Shown in pieces: positions 12,225-25,502 of a stretch of 64,000 nt of DNA. The notes under the pieces are model-generated. The model did no database searches, had not been told where the DNA came from, and saw nothing but the letters and a program-made list of their open reading frames with translations. Both the position numbers and the translations under genes were made by a program. This DNA is from Incurvaria masculella (taxonomy: Eukaryota; Arthropoda; Insecta; Lepidoptera; Incurvariidae): NCBI GenBank assembly GCA_946894095.1, contig OX335642.1:3855021-3919020 (forward strand). Direction: 5' to 3'. How positions within the stretch are numbered: the stretch's first letter is position 1; each line of letters begins with the position of its first letter.

Positions 12225-12500
12225 ACGTATTGTGGCTACAAACTGCGGTCCGTATGTTCAGTTTAAGTGATATTAACGGCGGAATGTCGCCCGTTTGGAA
12301 GTGTTGCGGGGCGGGGTGGTGTCCCCCCTTCCTCCCCCCCCCCTCCCCACCTCCCCCGCGGCGGAGCAGCGCGCGCAGTCGGGCAGCCGCGTCGGCACCG
12401 CGCCGCTGTGTCGCCCGATCGCGCTCCCGAACACTGCTTGGGTCAAAACAACCCCGAGCCCCACGGCCGCGGCGTCCGAAAACTTCCGCCAGAAATTTGG
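12225..12500. promoter_or_regulatory. GC-rich, CpG-rich island in intron 1
   Basis: Contains a C-run (about 12325-12360) and 'cgcggcggagcagcgcgcgc', with many CpGs, in AT-rich surroundings. Short overlapping frames on both strands are composition artefacts. It may be a promoter or non-coding first exon of a par-1 isoform. No direct promoter motif was identified. Confidence 0.35.
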
Positions 12501-13131
12501 GCATTAACTGTGTTAATTAATACACGCGTGTTCTCGCTGTCCTAGGTGCGGGTTCGATGGTGCCGTAGGTTGTGTCATCGTCAGTGGATGTGGGCACGTT
12601 TTGTTCGATTTCATTATTCTGTTCGCATCCGTCAAAAAGAGCCTGCACATGAAAATCAACACATTTTAACCTCTGTATTAAGAGTGCGATACGATAGCTG
12701 AAAATGTTGGATATTACAATTTACAATAACACTTTTGTTTTTGTGACGTGAACGCGCGGCCTTCTTGCCGATAGTGTCTTCGTGTTTATCTTTTTTTTCC
12801 ATTACATCAAACATTCGTCGCCACGACACAGAAGTGTACTTATCAATGTAAATTATTTCAATTGTCGCACTGGAATAGTCCGCAACCGAGCGGAGTATGG
12901 GACAAGCGGCCCTCTGTCATGCTAATAAGTTGTAATTTTAAACAAGCGATGATTTTCCCTGTGCCCTTTGTTTCTGTGTTTAAATGGAAGCGGTAATATT
13001 AGCATAGCGGATGTCCCCCGCCTGACGGGTTGGCGTCTGAAATGGGTAGATAGACGTCATCTGTTGTTAAACATTCCTTTCTGTTGATTTTACGTGCTCC
13101 CAGGATTGTCGAATTTAGAACCAAGTAAATG

Positions 13132-13500
13132 ATTGCAAGCGGCTCGCAGCTCAGGGACGCGGGGAATTATTTTCCATGCCAGAGGTCGTGGGTTAAATCC
13201 CCGCCCCGTTCATGCACGACTTTCTTTCTCTTTCTGATTTGAATAAGTGCATTCCGTCACGGATGCGATCCATGTTCCCTTCCCCTAGTAGTAGGCTAAG
13301 GTGGGCCTCGGTTGATACCATCTCGCTAGATATGAAGATAGTAGAAGCGGCTATAAAAAATGTTCCGTGTTTTCTATCACTTTCAATGTACCCGTGCTCA
13401 TAAAGGAAATGTCCTGGCTTGACACCTAAGTCCTTCTAGAATGCGGTGGGATGGGCTAATATCATGACCGTGGTTGTGGTATTAGCCATCCATATCGACC
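13132..13500 (+). mobile_element. SINE with tRNA-like head
   Basis: The head 'agcggctcgcagctcaggga' (A-box-like) and 'cgtgggttaaatccccgcc' (B-box-like) is followed by 'gttcatgcacgactttc', 'ggataagtgcattc'-type sequence, 'gtgttttctatcac', 'gtcctggcttgacacc', and the end 'ggtattagccatccat'. This is nearly full length and diverged. Confidence 0.8.
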
Positions 13501-14361
13501 TTTCACATTTCAATATTCCAAGAGGCAGCGAAGGAAAGCTTACTTTGTTGGGAATAACCCACAATTAATAAAAAAATAACTATTCAACATTACACAATGT
13601 GGTAGCGTGATCAACAATTAATAACATGGGAAGTAATCTAATCCGAAATTGTGCGATTTCGTGTATGTAAAGCAACGTGGTGGAGTGTTTGTACATCTCG
13701 CTCCATCTGTTACATAACGTCTGAGATTAGCCTCGTTGTAAGCGGGATTCTGCAAATAAGCAGACGCGTTGTGTTTACACCGAGTTGGGAGATGCGTTGC
13801 CGGGGGACCCACCGTTCGATTGAGTTCATCACTGCGGCTAGTCGCTTGTTTCTACTAATATTTTTACCTTTACTGTCTCCGGTACAGAATCAAAACGTAG
13901 CGTAGAAGATAATAGTAAAATATGTTAATAATCTCTCTTCAACGTGAATATCTTTTGCTAGGTTTACATGCGCGCCTCGCGCTCACTCGTGCACAATCGG
14001 GTTCCAAATTATAGGCTCATTTTGATATTTTTCAGAAATGTCAAAACGCTTTCGGTGTTCCAAATCATAATCTACTGTTTGTAGAAAATTACTAGAGGAC
14101 AAAATTAATGCACCCACATACTTAGTGCGGCGCAAAACAACAAATAAGCGCGTGTAAACGAACACTGAGATAGTCAAGAGTACCTTTGACTCGTGTCAGA
14201 ACAGCTCCCGAGTGAAGCAGCACCAGCTTTCTGTTTACACATTCGCTTATACGATACCGCGTAATCGTGCTTGCTCGCGTAGCCTCGCACGCGCATGTTA
14301 ATGCGACATAACGGTTTCCGATTCAAAAGTTTTAAAAGAACTTTAGTTCGAAACGGTTGAT

Positions 14362-14450
14362 TTAAAAACCGGCTAAGTGCGAATCGGACTCGCACCATCA
14401 ACACCAAAAAATCTCGTTTTTTGTATGCCCCTCCCCCCCCCTCCCCCTTG
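14362..14450 (+). mobile_element. truncated 'ccggccaagtgcgag' repeat
   Basis: Only the first about 85 bp is present: 'aaaaaccggctaagtgcgaa', 'tcggactcgcaccatc' and 'ctcgttttttgtatg', ending in a C-rich run. Confidence 0.7.
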
Positions 14451-15427
14451 AAGAAAATCGCGTCCAATTAATGCGACCATGAAATAAATCGCGAGCGTTA
14501 TCCTGGCATGGGAGCCGTTACAAGTTTACGTAACGCTGTGCTTGGGCAGCGGAGATTGAGCGGTCAGTCGTGTGGGCATCCACTTACCTTTATTGCCCCT
14601 TGGCCATTTCGCTCACTGTCCGATTAGTCAACGTTTGCGTTCCTCGCAGATTATTGCTGTGTTTAACTTTCTCGGTTTAAGAATCTTTCATGGTTAACGT
14701 ACTACGCTATGTGGCTCTAAACCATTCGTTGATTTCATGGAGGGTACCTTACTCATACGACTCAATTACGTAATTACTATGTATGTAACTTCATGCATAT
14801 CCGCACCATATGGTTGAAACGAATTCCACAGCCGGAACTTTGTTCCATAAAAAATATGCACATTTCTTGATAATTTTATGTATTTAATGGCAACGACATT
14901 ACCGTTATCTCGTTTCGGAATGCTTCAAATGTAGATGTCGCTGGAACTCAAATTAATGCACATTTCTTGTTATTTCTTCTTTAGCATAATAGAGATAAAA
15001 CACGATATATGCGCAAAGTGCTTGTTAAAAATGACCCGTAGGAATCCAATGACTTTCTAAATTATTTTTCCTCATTCTTCATTCATCTAATAAATATTCC
15101 TCATTCAAATGAGTTATTTTAATATTAATTATATTCAAACCCTATATCGTTCCATTCGGAAAATAACCTTCAAAACATCGAACAATCTAAAGTCCATACA
15201 TTGCGGGCCCTGGGCCGTTATTTTTGTGTCAAAATGATTTATATGACAAATAATAGCCTTTAATTTACATCCCGCCAATCATAATATATTTTGGTATGAC
15301 AGTTATTTCGCAATCATTTATTGAAACAAGTGATCTGGCCTACCAAACGTCATATAAATAAAAAATTAAAAGTCAGAAATACTGATATCCGTTGTAGCGC
15401 TTCGGGTATACGGGTGAGCATTATTTG

Positions 15428-15485
15428 TAACCGACTTCAAAAAAGGAGGAGGTTCTCAATTCGACTGCATATTTTTTGGTTTCCA
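15428..15485 (+). repeat. 'aaccgacttcaaaaaaggag' repeat fragment
   Basis: 'taaccgacttcaaaaaagga' followed by 'ggaggttctcaattcgac' is a common dispersed fragment in moths. A second piece, 'gggggaggttctcaattcgt', lies at 18563-18600. Confidence 0.6.
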
Positions 15486-15974
15486 TCTGTATTAAGATAG
15501 AGAAAGAGACGGCTTCTAACTGGAGCGGACCCGCAGCCTTAACCGCGTGTGATAGGTGTGCGTATTGCCAGATTTCAGATTACTCGAAATGTTCGAATCG
15601 ATATTATTAAAAACATGCGCATAATTTGTTAAGCAAATATAAAAAAATATGTTTGTCTTATAAACAATAGTTTAGGATATTCTCCGCACACATAACTTTG
15701 GACACAACATTTTAAGTGGGCTGACATCGGGCATTCTACTTTACGCCTACAAAATGGGACACAATTTCCCCCGATCATCGTCCGAAAATGGAGTTGTTAA
15801 ACGATTTTATTTAATCTATTTTTTAATAAAAAATTACCATCCGTGGCAAATTCTTAAAAGGAAATTATGGGACATTTTCTTTGTGGCTTCGTCAGCAAAA
15901 ATGAAGTGGATCATTGAGTGAGCTTCAGGCGAATATCGGAAGGAGCGAGTCGCCACGTACCCGTTGAAGAGCTA

Positions 15975-16275
15975 CTTTTTAGGGTTCCGTACACAAAGGG
16001 TGCCAACGGAACCCTATTACTCAGCCTCCGCTGTCCGTCCGACCGTCCGTCCGTCTGTCACAGGGTTGTATCTCATTAACCGTAATAGGTAGGCAGGTGA
16101 AATTTTCACAGAATATGTATTTATTTTGCCGCTATAATAAGAAATAGGTAATATTACAAAATAATGAAAAATAAAGGGGGCCCCCATACAAAAAAATGAT
16201 TATTTGGTGTTAAATCTTGTACGATGGTACGGAACCCTTCGTGTGTGAGTCGGACTCGCACTTGGCCTGTTTTTT
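15975..16275 (-). mobile_element. 'ccggccaagtgcgag' dispersed repeat, near-complete
   Basis: Reverse orientation: 'tttttagggttccgtacaca', 'ctattactcagcctccgctg', GTCC run, 'aggtaggcaggtgaaatttt', 'gccgctataataagaaa', and 'gtgagtcggactcgcacttg'. Confidence 0.85.
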
Positions 16276-17379
16276 CATGTCGTAACTTTATTATTCACTA
16301 CCCTCGAGTCAAACTTGGGCACCGAATATGGTGCACGCTAGCTTGGAATTTAATATGTCGTTGAAGTTATGTTTGCGCACTACGTGCGCACGAGCGCGGC
16401 GGATGCCTCCTTGACAACGGGCTGAATGATTAGCTCGAAACGTCGGAGAATGTCTCTTCCTGCCGCGTGAAAAGCCGTAACATTTTTCAAACATGTCTAA
16501 CGACCGCGGTAATCTCAAAAGTATCATGTCGTTGAAGACAACCATTATCTTGCACCTCGACCATAAGAATACATGTCTCTGCTATTATATTAATGAGCTG
16601 GCGCAGTCTTGTAGCCTTGCACACATCTTTTTTGTTCTTACTTGTACGAAATGTTTAGACATCCTTTCAGTTTTTAGCTGTTTCTAGGAATATATATCTT
16701 GATATGCCCTTATCGCTCACAGTTTCTGGCTGGGTAGTTTATAAAACTGTTCACATGGTACAGTCATTCTGAAACGTTCTACTGTAGTATTCAGAGTAGG
16801 CGGACTATTGCCGGACTAAATAGCATTCGTGTATGGCTAGTCCGGTGTAAGCCAAAATTTTGACAGTGCACTCTGAATACGATATTATCTTATACCTCCA
16901 TTGATAACGGGTTGCCAATATCGTTATTATGAAAAGCGCTATTTTCAATTACTTTCAATCCTATGTTAAAGTCTACCTTAACTCATAAGTCTCCTGAATA
17001 ATATTGTGTTCATGGAAGCCTAACGGAAACGTGCGGAAAGAGTCAAGATCTGCCCTTGAAGCAAGGTAGAGTGACGGATTGCGGAGAGAAAAGTTCTGTT
17101 TCCTTGAAGGAATTTAATTATCGGCTTTTCCGAGTCGGAAACATCGGTGACCTTCGGGCGATACAAACGTAGGCGTTTGACTAATCCGAATGGGTACCGG
17201 ATTTTGTTTGCTGGACTGAGTCAACGAATATACATGAGTTGAAGTGACTGATTATAATTTGTAGCAAAGCCGTTGCATGTGTTCATTATGCGATTTCATA
17301 AATATCTACAGAGAGGGAGACAGAACTTGACTCTTGTTCCACCTTTAGGCCCTCAGCCAAATCGGGCCGAATTTGCGGC

Positions 17380-18045
17380 ATGGCTTCGTATGCTCGGGGT
17401 AACTGGGTCAGCCGCTGTAACGGGTCGATAATCACTTCGGCTACGACTGCGAACTCGATTCCGCCCGCGACTCGCTTGCTGCTTCTCGACTAGTTTCCCC
17501 TTCGGCTGCCCGATCGGTCGTTGGATTCTTGCGGAGTTAGTGACCAGGGATTGTCTGCAACGAGAAGTGTTGATGCTGTGGGCGGTGGTGTAATGGGGAT
17601 TGCGTGTGTGATGTTATGAGTCACGGTTTCGTGTTGCGCATGCAACATTCATCATGCCTGATTTGTAGTTGGTATTGTCTCTAGCATAAAGTGCTGCCGT
17701 TTTAGTAATTTGTTATCTGTTCTTCATTTGTTGTCTAATAAACATGACTAGCTGCCGCTATTGATGTATCCCAACGGATCTGGTAATGGCCAAAGAAAGG
17801 AAAATCAGAAATCTGCTCGTCTAAACAGATAGTCTGTCAAACCTCAGCCTTAGCGTCTGCACCCGACGTCCACAGCGCACGGCCTCTCGCCTGGAGAGAG
17901 GTCATTAATTAGGGTAATAGACACTCGAAAGTCTACGTCACTACCGCGTCCACCGTCTCACTTGAGGCCGGCGGCGCGGCGCTAGTTCCATTAATAGTGC
18001 CGCTCCCGACGTGAACTGACGCGGTCATGTTTGTATTGCGCCTCA
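17380..18045. promoter_or_regulatory. two GC-elevated patches in intron 1
   Basis: 17380-17520 and 17840-18045 are clearly GC-richer than their surroundings, with runs such as 'gaggccggcggcgcggcg'. They have no frame with splice borders. They could be enhancers or alternative promoter elements. I could not find a defining motif. Confidence 0.25.
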
Positions 18046-19417
18046 CTTGTCATAATGACTGCAGTGCCTAGAACTAGGAAGATAACTTCTATAATTATAA
18101 GCATTAAAATCTCTGTCAGTTGAATGGCCATCTATTCTTTCTGAAACCTGGATTCATGGATGCCTTCTTACATTTTTGTTCCCTTTATATTTCACGCAGG
18201 GAAATACGCGGTAAGGTTAGGTAGCTATGTAGCTACTCTCGCGCTGTCCTCAACCATTTTACTCCGTAAGGGAGAGTAATCTTGTTACCCCGGCCGTTTG
18301 AGCACACCTTTGTCTCGAAAAGGTGTATTCGCGATTGCTGTTTTTTTCTTTATAATTCAAGTATCTATACTTTGCAACTGACATGCTTCTTTGGAATTTG
18401 CCTTTCTGTGAAGTCTCTTTGCGTTCGCTAATGGAGTTTCTACAAAATGTTATCAGCCGATTATACAATTGTTTTTGGGAAAACCTTCGCCCTTTCAATG
18501 AAACATTTCTAATTTGTTTCCTTGTTTTTAGGTTCAACTTATTTTCTGATTAAATAAAAATGGGGGAGGTTCTCAATTCGTCTGAATCTTTTTTTAATAA
18601 CGCAATATTTACTATTCCTGACCGTAGAATCCTACTGACCACTAGTATCTATTTATTTGTTTAATTATTAAATCAACAGTCATATGGTAGTAAACTACAC
18701 ATTGTTGTTTACAATATTTATTATTACAAAACATTGGCGGCTAATTTCACAAAAAACACTTACAGCAGTGAACCAAGGTTTACAGAGTGATAAATAATCA
18801 TAAATATTTCATTTAAACTACGTTATCATTTTTAATATAACACAGATATAATATTTGATTCCATAATACCTTTTCTTACGTATCGCACGGCAGCAATATT
18901 TGCGAATATATTAAATTGAATATTACTGAAAATTAATTATTTTAACATAATTTTCCCCTCAATTTTCCATTTTATATTTGGCGTACCGCTGTTTTGCAAC
19001 CATTTATATCGATTCACTGTGAAGATAGTAATGGTGGGGGATAATTGGTGGGTTTGGCGGCGAAGTGTCTTCAACGGGTTTTATTAGAGAAATTATACGA
19101 CGTTTAGACTAATATGTGTATACCTCAGGACTTTTTTGATTTCCGATATTACATAAACGGAATATATCGGTAATGTTATTCCCATGGTGTGTTCAGACAT
19201 TCAAACAATATAAGAGGATCATGAGGTGATCAAGTTCTGTACAATGGCTCGTGCACGTTTCCCCAGTCAAATTAAGAAATCTTTTTCTGATATTTTGCAC
19301 ATTAAATAAATCGACTAAGAGCTACGTCTGCTGTACGTTCAAGTTTTTTTTTGATAAATTAACTCATATCCATGATAAACGCCTCTAAACATTTTCATAC
19401 AAATACAAAAAGGCGTT

Positions 19418-19785
19418 TGAGCGGCTCGTACCCTAGTAGCGCGGGGACTTGTCTGGGTTCAAATCCTCGCCCCGTTCATGCACCACTTGGTTTCTCTTTC
19501 TGAGTTGGATAAGTGCATTTCGTCACGAATGCGAGTTGCTCCATGGTTCGGAATCCATGTAAAACGGTAGGTTCCCTTCCTTCCTTACTAGGTGGTAGGG
19601 TTAATCCCGCCCGGGTTGGTGCCACCGCATCGAATATTGTCCGTGTTTTACATCCAGTTCAATGTAGCCGAGCAATATAAGGAAGGTCCTGGCATGGCAC
19701 CTAGTTCCCATGTGGTGTGTTAGGCGAATATTTGATGGTCAGTTTGGTATTAGCCATCCATGTCCAGGCTACTTGAAAAATAATT
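19418..19785 (+). mobile_element. SINE with tRNA-like head, full length
   Basis: The head 'agcggctcgtaccctagtag' and 'ctgggttcaaatcctcgcc' (B-box-like) is followed by 'gttcatgcaccactt', 'ggataagtgcatttcgtcac', 'ggtagggttaatcccgcccg', 'aatgtagccgagcaata', 'gtcctggcatggcacctagt' and the end 'attagccatccatgtccagg'. It is one of the best copies of the tRNA-headed form. Confidence 0.88.
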
Positions 19786-19872
19786 TAAGATTACATTTGG
19801 TATATGAGAAGTTAAAATACATTCTAGCTTGCCGCACTTTCTTAACTTTTATAATTGCATTCTCGATCTCAT

Positions 19873-20152
19873 TTTTAGGATTCCGTACCCAAAGGGTGAA
19901 AATGGAATCCTATTACTAAGCCTCCGCTGTCCGTCCGTCCGTCCGTCACAGGGCTGTATCTCATGAACCGTAATAGGTAGACATCTGAATTTTTCACAGA
20001 GTATGTATTTATTTTGTAGCTTTAACGAAAAATAGGCAAAATTAAAAATTAAAAAATTAAAGGGGGGCCCCATACAAACAAACTCGTTTTTTTGTGTTAA
20101 ATCTTGTATGGAACCATTCGTGTGCAAGTCCGACTCGCACTTGGCTGGTTTT
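19873..20152 (-). mobile_element. 'ccggccaagtgcgag' dispersed repeat, near-complete
   Basis: Reverse orientation: 'tttttaggattccgtacc' to 'cgcacttggctggtttttt'. It lies 90 bp after the SINE end. The frames over it (19710-20292) are repeat-derived. Confidence 0.85.
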
Positions 20153-20596
20153 TTATTAATCGAATTGCAGGTGTCCTCATGTTGTCCAAATAGTTGAATT
20201 TCAAAATTACCCTCCCTGTGATATCTGCTCTGCGGCTTGCCAATTCTCTGATTTTCTAATAAAACAAGTGAAAAGGAGCTGTTTTTCTGCATATACGATT
20301 GTATGTTCCAGCCAAAAGCAATACATGCCCTAGACCATCGATTTGGTTGCTACACAAACAATTCATAAGCAACGCCGAACGCCTCCGTAATGTTATTGTG
20401 ACGGCGGCGGCAGAGGCGACGTCGTCGCGGCCTCGCCCGGGTCACGGGAACGTTACGAGTATTATCAACAATCACTCGGCGTTGTTTACGAGGCGTCGTT
20501 ATTGTCCATTTATGTTGACTGTATCGTCGTGTCGCCCAACGTGCTGGACGGGAGCCAGATCTTGAGATACGATCTCGATCGGATAAGGCTCGCGAC

Positions 20597-21295
20597 GAAA
20601 CAAAACCGCTAAAACACGCCTCGAGAAAACTCCGGGGTTGAATTCCGAAACAAAACCGCTAAAACACGCCTCGAGAAAACTCCGGGGTTGAATTCCGAAA
20701 CAAAACCGCTAAAACACGCCTCGAGAAAACTCCGGGGTTGAATTCCGAAACAAAACCGCTAAAACACGCCTCGAGAAAACTCCGGGGTTGAATTCCGAAA
20801 CAAAACCGCTAAAACACGCCTCGAGAAAACTCCGGGGTTGAATTCCGAAACAAAACCGCTAAAACACGCCTCGAGAAAACTCCGGGGTTGAATTCCGAAA
20901 CAAAACCGCTAAAACACGCCTCGAGAAAACTCCGGGGTTGAATTCCGAAACAAAACCGCTAAAACACGCCTCGAGAAAACTCCGGGGTTGAATTCCGAAA
21001 CAAAACCGCTAAAACACGCCTCGAGAAAACTCCGGGGTTGAATTCCGAAACAAAACCGCTAAAACACGCCTCGAGAAAACTCCGGGGTTGAATTCCGAAA
21101 CAAAACCGCTAAAACACGCCTCGAGAAAACTCCGGGGTTGAATTCCGAAACAAAACCGCTAAAACACGCCTCGAGAAAACTCCGGGGTTGAATTCCGAAA
21201 CAAAACCGCTAAAACACGCCTCGAGAAAACTCCGGGGTTGAATTCCGAAACAAAACCGCTAAAACACGCCTCGAGAAAACTCCGGGGTTGAATTC
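20597..21295 (+). repeat. 50-bp minisatellite, 14 copies, nearly perfect
   Basis: The unit runs from 'gaaacaaaaccgctaaaaca' to 'ccggggttgaattcc' and repeats with a 50-bp period about 14 times with no difference that I can see; only the last copy's final base(s) change. Each unit has 'cctcgag' and 'gaattcc'. Since 50 is not a multiple of three, the minus-strand frame that crosses it is accidental. Uniformity suggests very recent expansion or homogenisation. Confidence 0.97.
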
Positions 21296-22351
21296 GGTTC
21301 TTGGGAAAGTGGCGTGAAAACCTCGTGCACTTACATTTTCTAGTGTCCAACCTAACCCTCAGCGCAAATTAATCAAATTGATGCGGACGTTGAAGGAAAA
21401 AGAGGTAGCCATAATACTTTTGAATGCAAAATGGTGGTAGGCTATAAATTTGATCTAGAGAAGGATATGCAAACACGTCCGCTCTTCGCGATGGTCAGTT
21501 GCGTAATGAGTCCTTCCGGAGAATAGGCGGTGGTGATATTTTATGATTAAGTTTCAAGGTTGCGGGTAGTTGTAATTAAATTTGAATGGCTGCGTCATGT
21601 TATGTGGTATTATGTTCTACGGAGCACATATTTGTAACTCAAAGGGTAACGTCGTCATTTCTTCACGTCAACTTCGTTTTCCGTCCTCCGTCCGTCTTAG
21701 TCTGCCGTCTGTCATGTTACATCCCTCTATTCAGAAAATTTGTGGCGATCTCATTCGATTTGTTTAATATTATTAAAAAGAAGTGTGTAAAAAAACCAAT
21801 TCGAATGAAATCTTTCAACCTAGACATATCTTATTATTCTTTCTATTTTTCTCATTAAATAATAAAACCAAAACTGTCTACCAATAAATGTTTAAGATAG
21901 TTAAATTTCGTATGGAGTTTTCAAATATAATCTACAATATTTTAAAAGTTTGCGGTGGACGATTAGGTTTTTTTCACTAGAAAGTGAGTATTATCAGGAT
22001 ATTGCTAGATTTTGCGTCTCTTTTTTATTAATTGCAGTACATATTTTATTTTCTATCACACATTCGGCTTCCAGGTTGTATTTTTATACAAATCAATCAC
22101 ATTAAAATATTTCAATGTGGAAAAACAACAAATTAGAAACTCTGGAAATAAGTGAAATAAAGTGGAACGCGGTACGGTGTTGAGGTGAAAGAACCATGGA
22201 GAGAAAAGCGAAGCGCCGGCTTTGAAGATTTGACAGCTGCCGCAGTATGGGCGTGAAAGGAAGATATCTGGTAACATTATCACCAAGTAACTATTAATTT
22301 AAGAAAAATTAACGACATCTACATTTCGAAAATAATCCTGGAAATTCTTGG

Positions 22352-22425
22352 TCTGGAAATTCGTCTGAATCAGGATCTGCGACCTTTGGATTACATGTAC
22401 ACTGCTCTACCTGCTAAGCTGTCAT
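22352..22425 (-). mobile_element. tRNA-like SINE fragment
   Basis: The reverse complement reads 'gcttagcaggtagagcagtg', then 'acatgtaatccaaaggtcgc', matching the fragment at 52795-52866 and resembling tRNA-Thr (TGT-type loop). The arms are too mismatched for a working tRNA. Confidence 0.5.
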
Positions 22426-23741
22426 AGATTCCTTCAGCCAACAAATTTCTCGATTATATTCGAATCGACACAATGCTTACGCACAATGCAATAATGTCAA
22501 CTCCTAGATGGCGCTGATTCTAGTGATTGACAGGTTGGTATCGGACACTAAAGTCAGCCCGGATTTAACTTGATATTCATATGTATTTAATGGATTTGAT
22601 ATTACTGTTTTCTCATAACGGTAATTCATTCAATACATACAAATATCAAGTAACTGGTCTATAGTTTCTATGTTCTGTGTAATTGATACAAATGTGTGTG
22701 ATTCAACTTTTAAATCGATGTCTTAATTCACAACTTGTCGCTAAATTGGTGCCTTTTTGTAACAACAGGTTGTTACTTCTTCTGTAACGTTGTCTATCGA
22801 CAATTATATCGATTCTGTATCAAATGATGCATTTATTTTGTAAATTCTAGCTACTCGTATTTAGCTGCATTACATTTACCATAGTTTTTCATACTTTGTT
22901 AGTGATACATAGTCATTAATTTATTACACTATTTCTGCACAAATCTTGCGCACGGATATCATAATAGACCAACATGTTTCATCTCTAACGAGACGCAGAC
23001 ATTCGTCCTGGAAAACAAAACATATTATTTTCCTTTGACTGCTTCCTGCCTGCTTGATGCCTTCCGCTTCATTTATAGCTTCTGCTTTTAATAATACTTA
23101 CTTTATTTTTTTTTAAACTGTGCTCTATCGTTTTTAGTTTATTTCTCAATAGAAGTCAGTATAATATTCGCAATTATGTTCGAAATGCAATTCCTATTCA
23201 TGTATTCAATTTATTTTATTTTCTTTTCATTTCATTTATTTAAACTTTTTTAGTTGTCAAACTAAGTCATGTCAAACACTGATAGATCCGCAGATTCGAT
23301 CTACCAGTAAAGAAGAATTCGCAAATAAACTTACTTGTTTTCCAACCACAGTATTGAAATACATACTTACAGTAGATCTAAAATCAGAATCCTACTATTT
23401 AGTTTGATTGTATATTTCCTAACAGTAGCTCAAGTTCGAGGCTATACGATAAGTATTCATGAATCTAAACTTGTACGCCCCACCCAAAGATGACAGCGGA
23501 CTCCGCAAGAAGTTTACGAAACTAGGCTAGGCTCTGTGTTAGGTTGAGCCCGGTTCTGGGATAAGGGTCACCCGGTCTGGAGCTCTAAAGAAACGCTGAG
23601 ATGGTGCAAGCGCCTTTTAACCTCGTTCGCTTCCTTACAGTAGGCGCCTGTCAGGCTGTCTACGCCTTTCATCTTATGGTACGGGAGCAGCGAGGATTTT
23701 TTCAAGTCATTTGCACATGTTTTATATCGATATGTATTGAA

Positions 23742-24083
23742 GCTCTGAGTGGGCAGTCTGAGTTCTCACCGAAATTGGCGTTTACGGCAAACCGATCGAC
23801 TGGCGTTTTCTCCAAACTCCATACAAGTTTTTACTAGATATTCTGTGGTTTTACTTCTTCAAGCTGTCAAAGTCAAACGCGGACTTCCGATTTGTATGAA
23901 AACGCGGAGTGGACGTAAACGCAACGTTGAGTAAGCTGTCAAATCAAGCTCAAACTCGCAAATGTTAGTTCGCTTAACGCCCGCTGCGCGCGCTCTTCAA
24001 TTTCTCCATACATTTGAAAACGCCAGTCGATCGGTTTGCCGTAACGCCAATTTAGGTGACAACTTAGACTACCGGCTCAGAGC
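23742..24083. mobile_element. 340-bp MITE, family C
   Basis: The terminal inverted repeats run from 'ctctgagtgggcagtctgag' to 'tagactaccggctcagag' and extend inward over 'ggcgtttacggcaaaccgat', paired with 'atcggtttgccgtaacgcc'. Near-identical copies lie at 25037 and 31829, with a diverged one at 53765. Confidence 0.9.
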
Positions 24084-24784
24084 CTCTATTACGGGTTGCA
24101 AATCGGTTATCGATAAATCGCTAAGATCGTCGATTTTCGTAGGCTTACACCATTGAATAGAGCATTTGAGGGATACACTAAAGCGCCCGTCTATGGATTA
24201 TTATATTTAAGCAGAAATATCAATTATTTATTTATCTAAATACATTGTTTGAACTGACGGCTGGAATTAATTGATTTATGATTTCACCAATAGCGAAATG
24301 ATCCGTGCCGTAGCGTACATTTTGCAGTTTCATGACAGGACAACATGAATACATATTCATTTATGGACAAAATTAAGTGGAATTAGAAACTCATGACACG
24401 GTTATCGCTCGGTGACCTAAATTTCGGTCGCCGCTAAACCGAACACAATATAGCTTTTTTAAAGTCCAAATATTTGTTAGACATTGTCATAATCACTGAA
24501 ATTCAGACCGAGAAAATTAAGCCGCGCTCTCCCCCTAAGCTGAAACCTGAAAGCTTGACTCCGCCGAGGATAGTAGGGCAGGGGCGAAGTTTGCTTCTCG
24601 TTTACCGTTTTTTTTATACGCAAAGTAAACTGTAAAACCGTTGATCGTTGAAATTAGATTCGGTGAATCCTCCAATATATGGGTGGACAGTGAAAAGTGT
24701 GCGCCTAGCTGTATGCTCGGAAAAATTCGGTGCGATATCCAAATATCCAAAACTACAATCTTTTATCCATTAAGAAAGAGTGTT

Positions 24785-24975
24785 ATACTGGACATTCATT
24801 CACCCGCCGTCATGTTATTAGCCCAATGCAGCGCATTCTCTAAGGAACTAAAGACCTTTACGAGTACGGCTACATTGTGGATGTAAAGTATGGCCAATTA
24901 TTCATTGCCGTTTCCACCACCTTTTCATCCAATGCGATGTTACCAACCCGGACGGGCTTTAGTTGGAAACCTTCG
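24785..24975 (-). mobile_element. SINE body fragment
   Basis: 'gtcatgttattagcccaatg', 'acggctacattgtggatg', 'ttcattgccgtttccacc' and 'catccaatgcgatgttacca' are the antisense SINE body in the right order. Head and tail ends are missing. Confidence 0.7.
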
Positions 24976-25036
24976 GAAAAAATCAGAAGCACGTAACAGC
25001 TCGCATTCGTGACGAAATGCTCTTGTCGAACTCAGA

Positions 25037-25390
25037 GCCGGTAGTCTAAGTTGTCACCTAAATTGGCGTTTACGGCAAACCGATCGACTGGCGTTTTCTC
25101 CAAACTCCATACAAGTTTTTACTAGATATTCTGTGGTTTTACTTCTTCAAGCTGTCAAAGTCAAACGCGGACTTCCGATTTGAATGAAAACGCGGAGTGG
25201 ACGTAAACGGCAACGTCGACGTATTTACGGCAACGTTGAGTAAGCTGTAAAATCAAGCTCGGACTCGCAAATGTTAGTTCGCTTAACGCCCGCTGCGCGC
25301 GCTCTTCAATTTCTCCATACATTTGAAAACGCCAGTCGATCGGTTTGCCGTAACGCCAATTTAGGTGACAACTTAGACTACCGGCTCTGA
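25037..25390. mobile_element. MITE family C, near-identical copy
   Basis: 'gagccggtagtctaagttgt' to 'acttagactaccggctctga', with an internal 'ggcaacgtcgacgtatttac' segment that is absent from the copy at 23742. Sequence is otherwise almost the same as 23742 and 31829. Confidence 0.9.
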
Positions 25391-25502
25391 AAGAGAAAGA
25401 AAGTGGTGCATGAACGGGACGGGGATTTGAACCAACGTTATTCAACAGAAGATGCCATAGGCACCGCCATAGGCGTGGCAGGCTACGCTGCGGGCCACTT
25501 CT
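25390..25502 (-). mobile_element. SINE tRNA-like head only
   Basis: Antisense 'gaaagtggtgcatgaacggg', 'acggggatttgaacca' (B-box complement) and 'ggctacgctgcgggccactt' form the tRNA-like head. The body is absent, and the head abuts MITE C directly. Confidence 0.7.

Noticed and set aside
19849..20292. 147-codon minus-strand frame
   Set aside because: Lies mostly within the dispersed 'ccggccaag' repeat, whose copies produce similar spurious frames at 51527, 56656 and 63609.
20597..21295. CRISPR-like repeat array
   Set aside because: The 50-bp units are continuous with no unique spacers, and the DNA is animal intron. It is a minisatellite.
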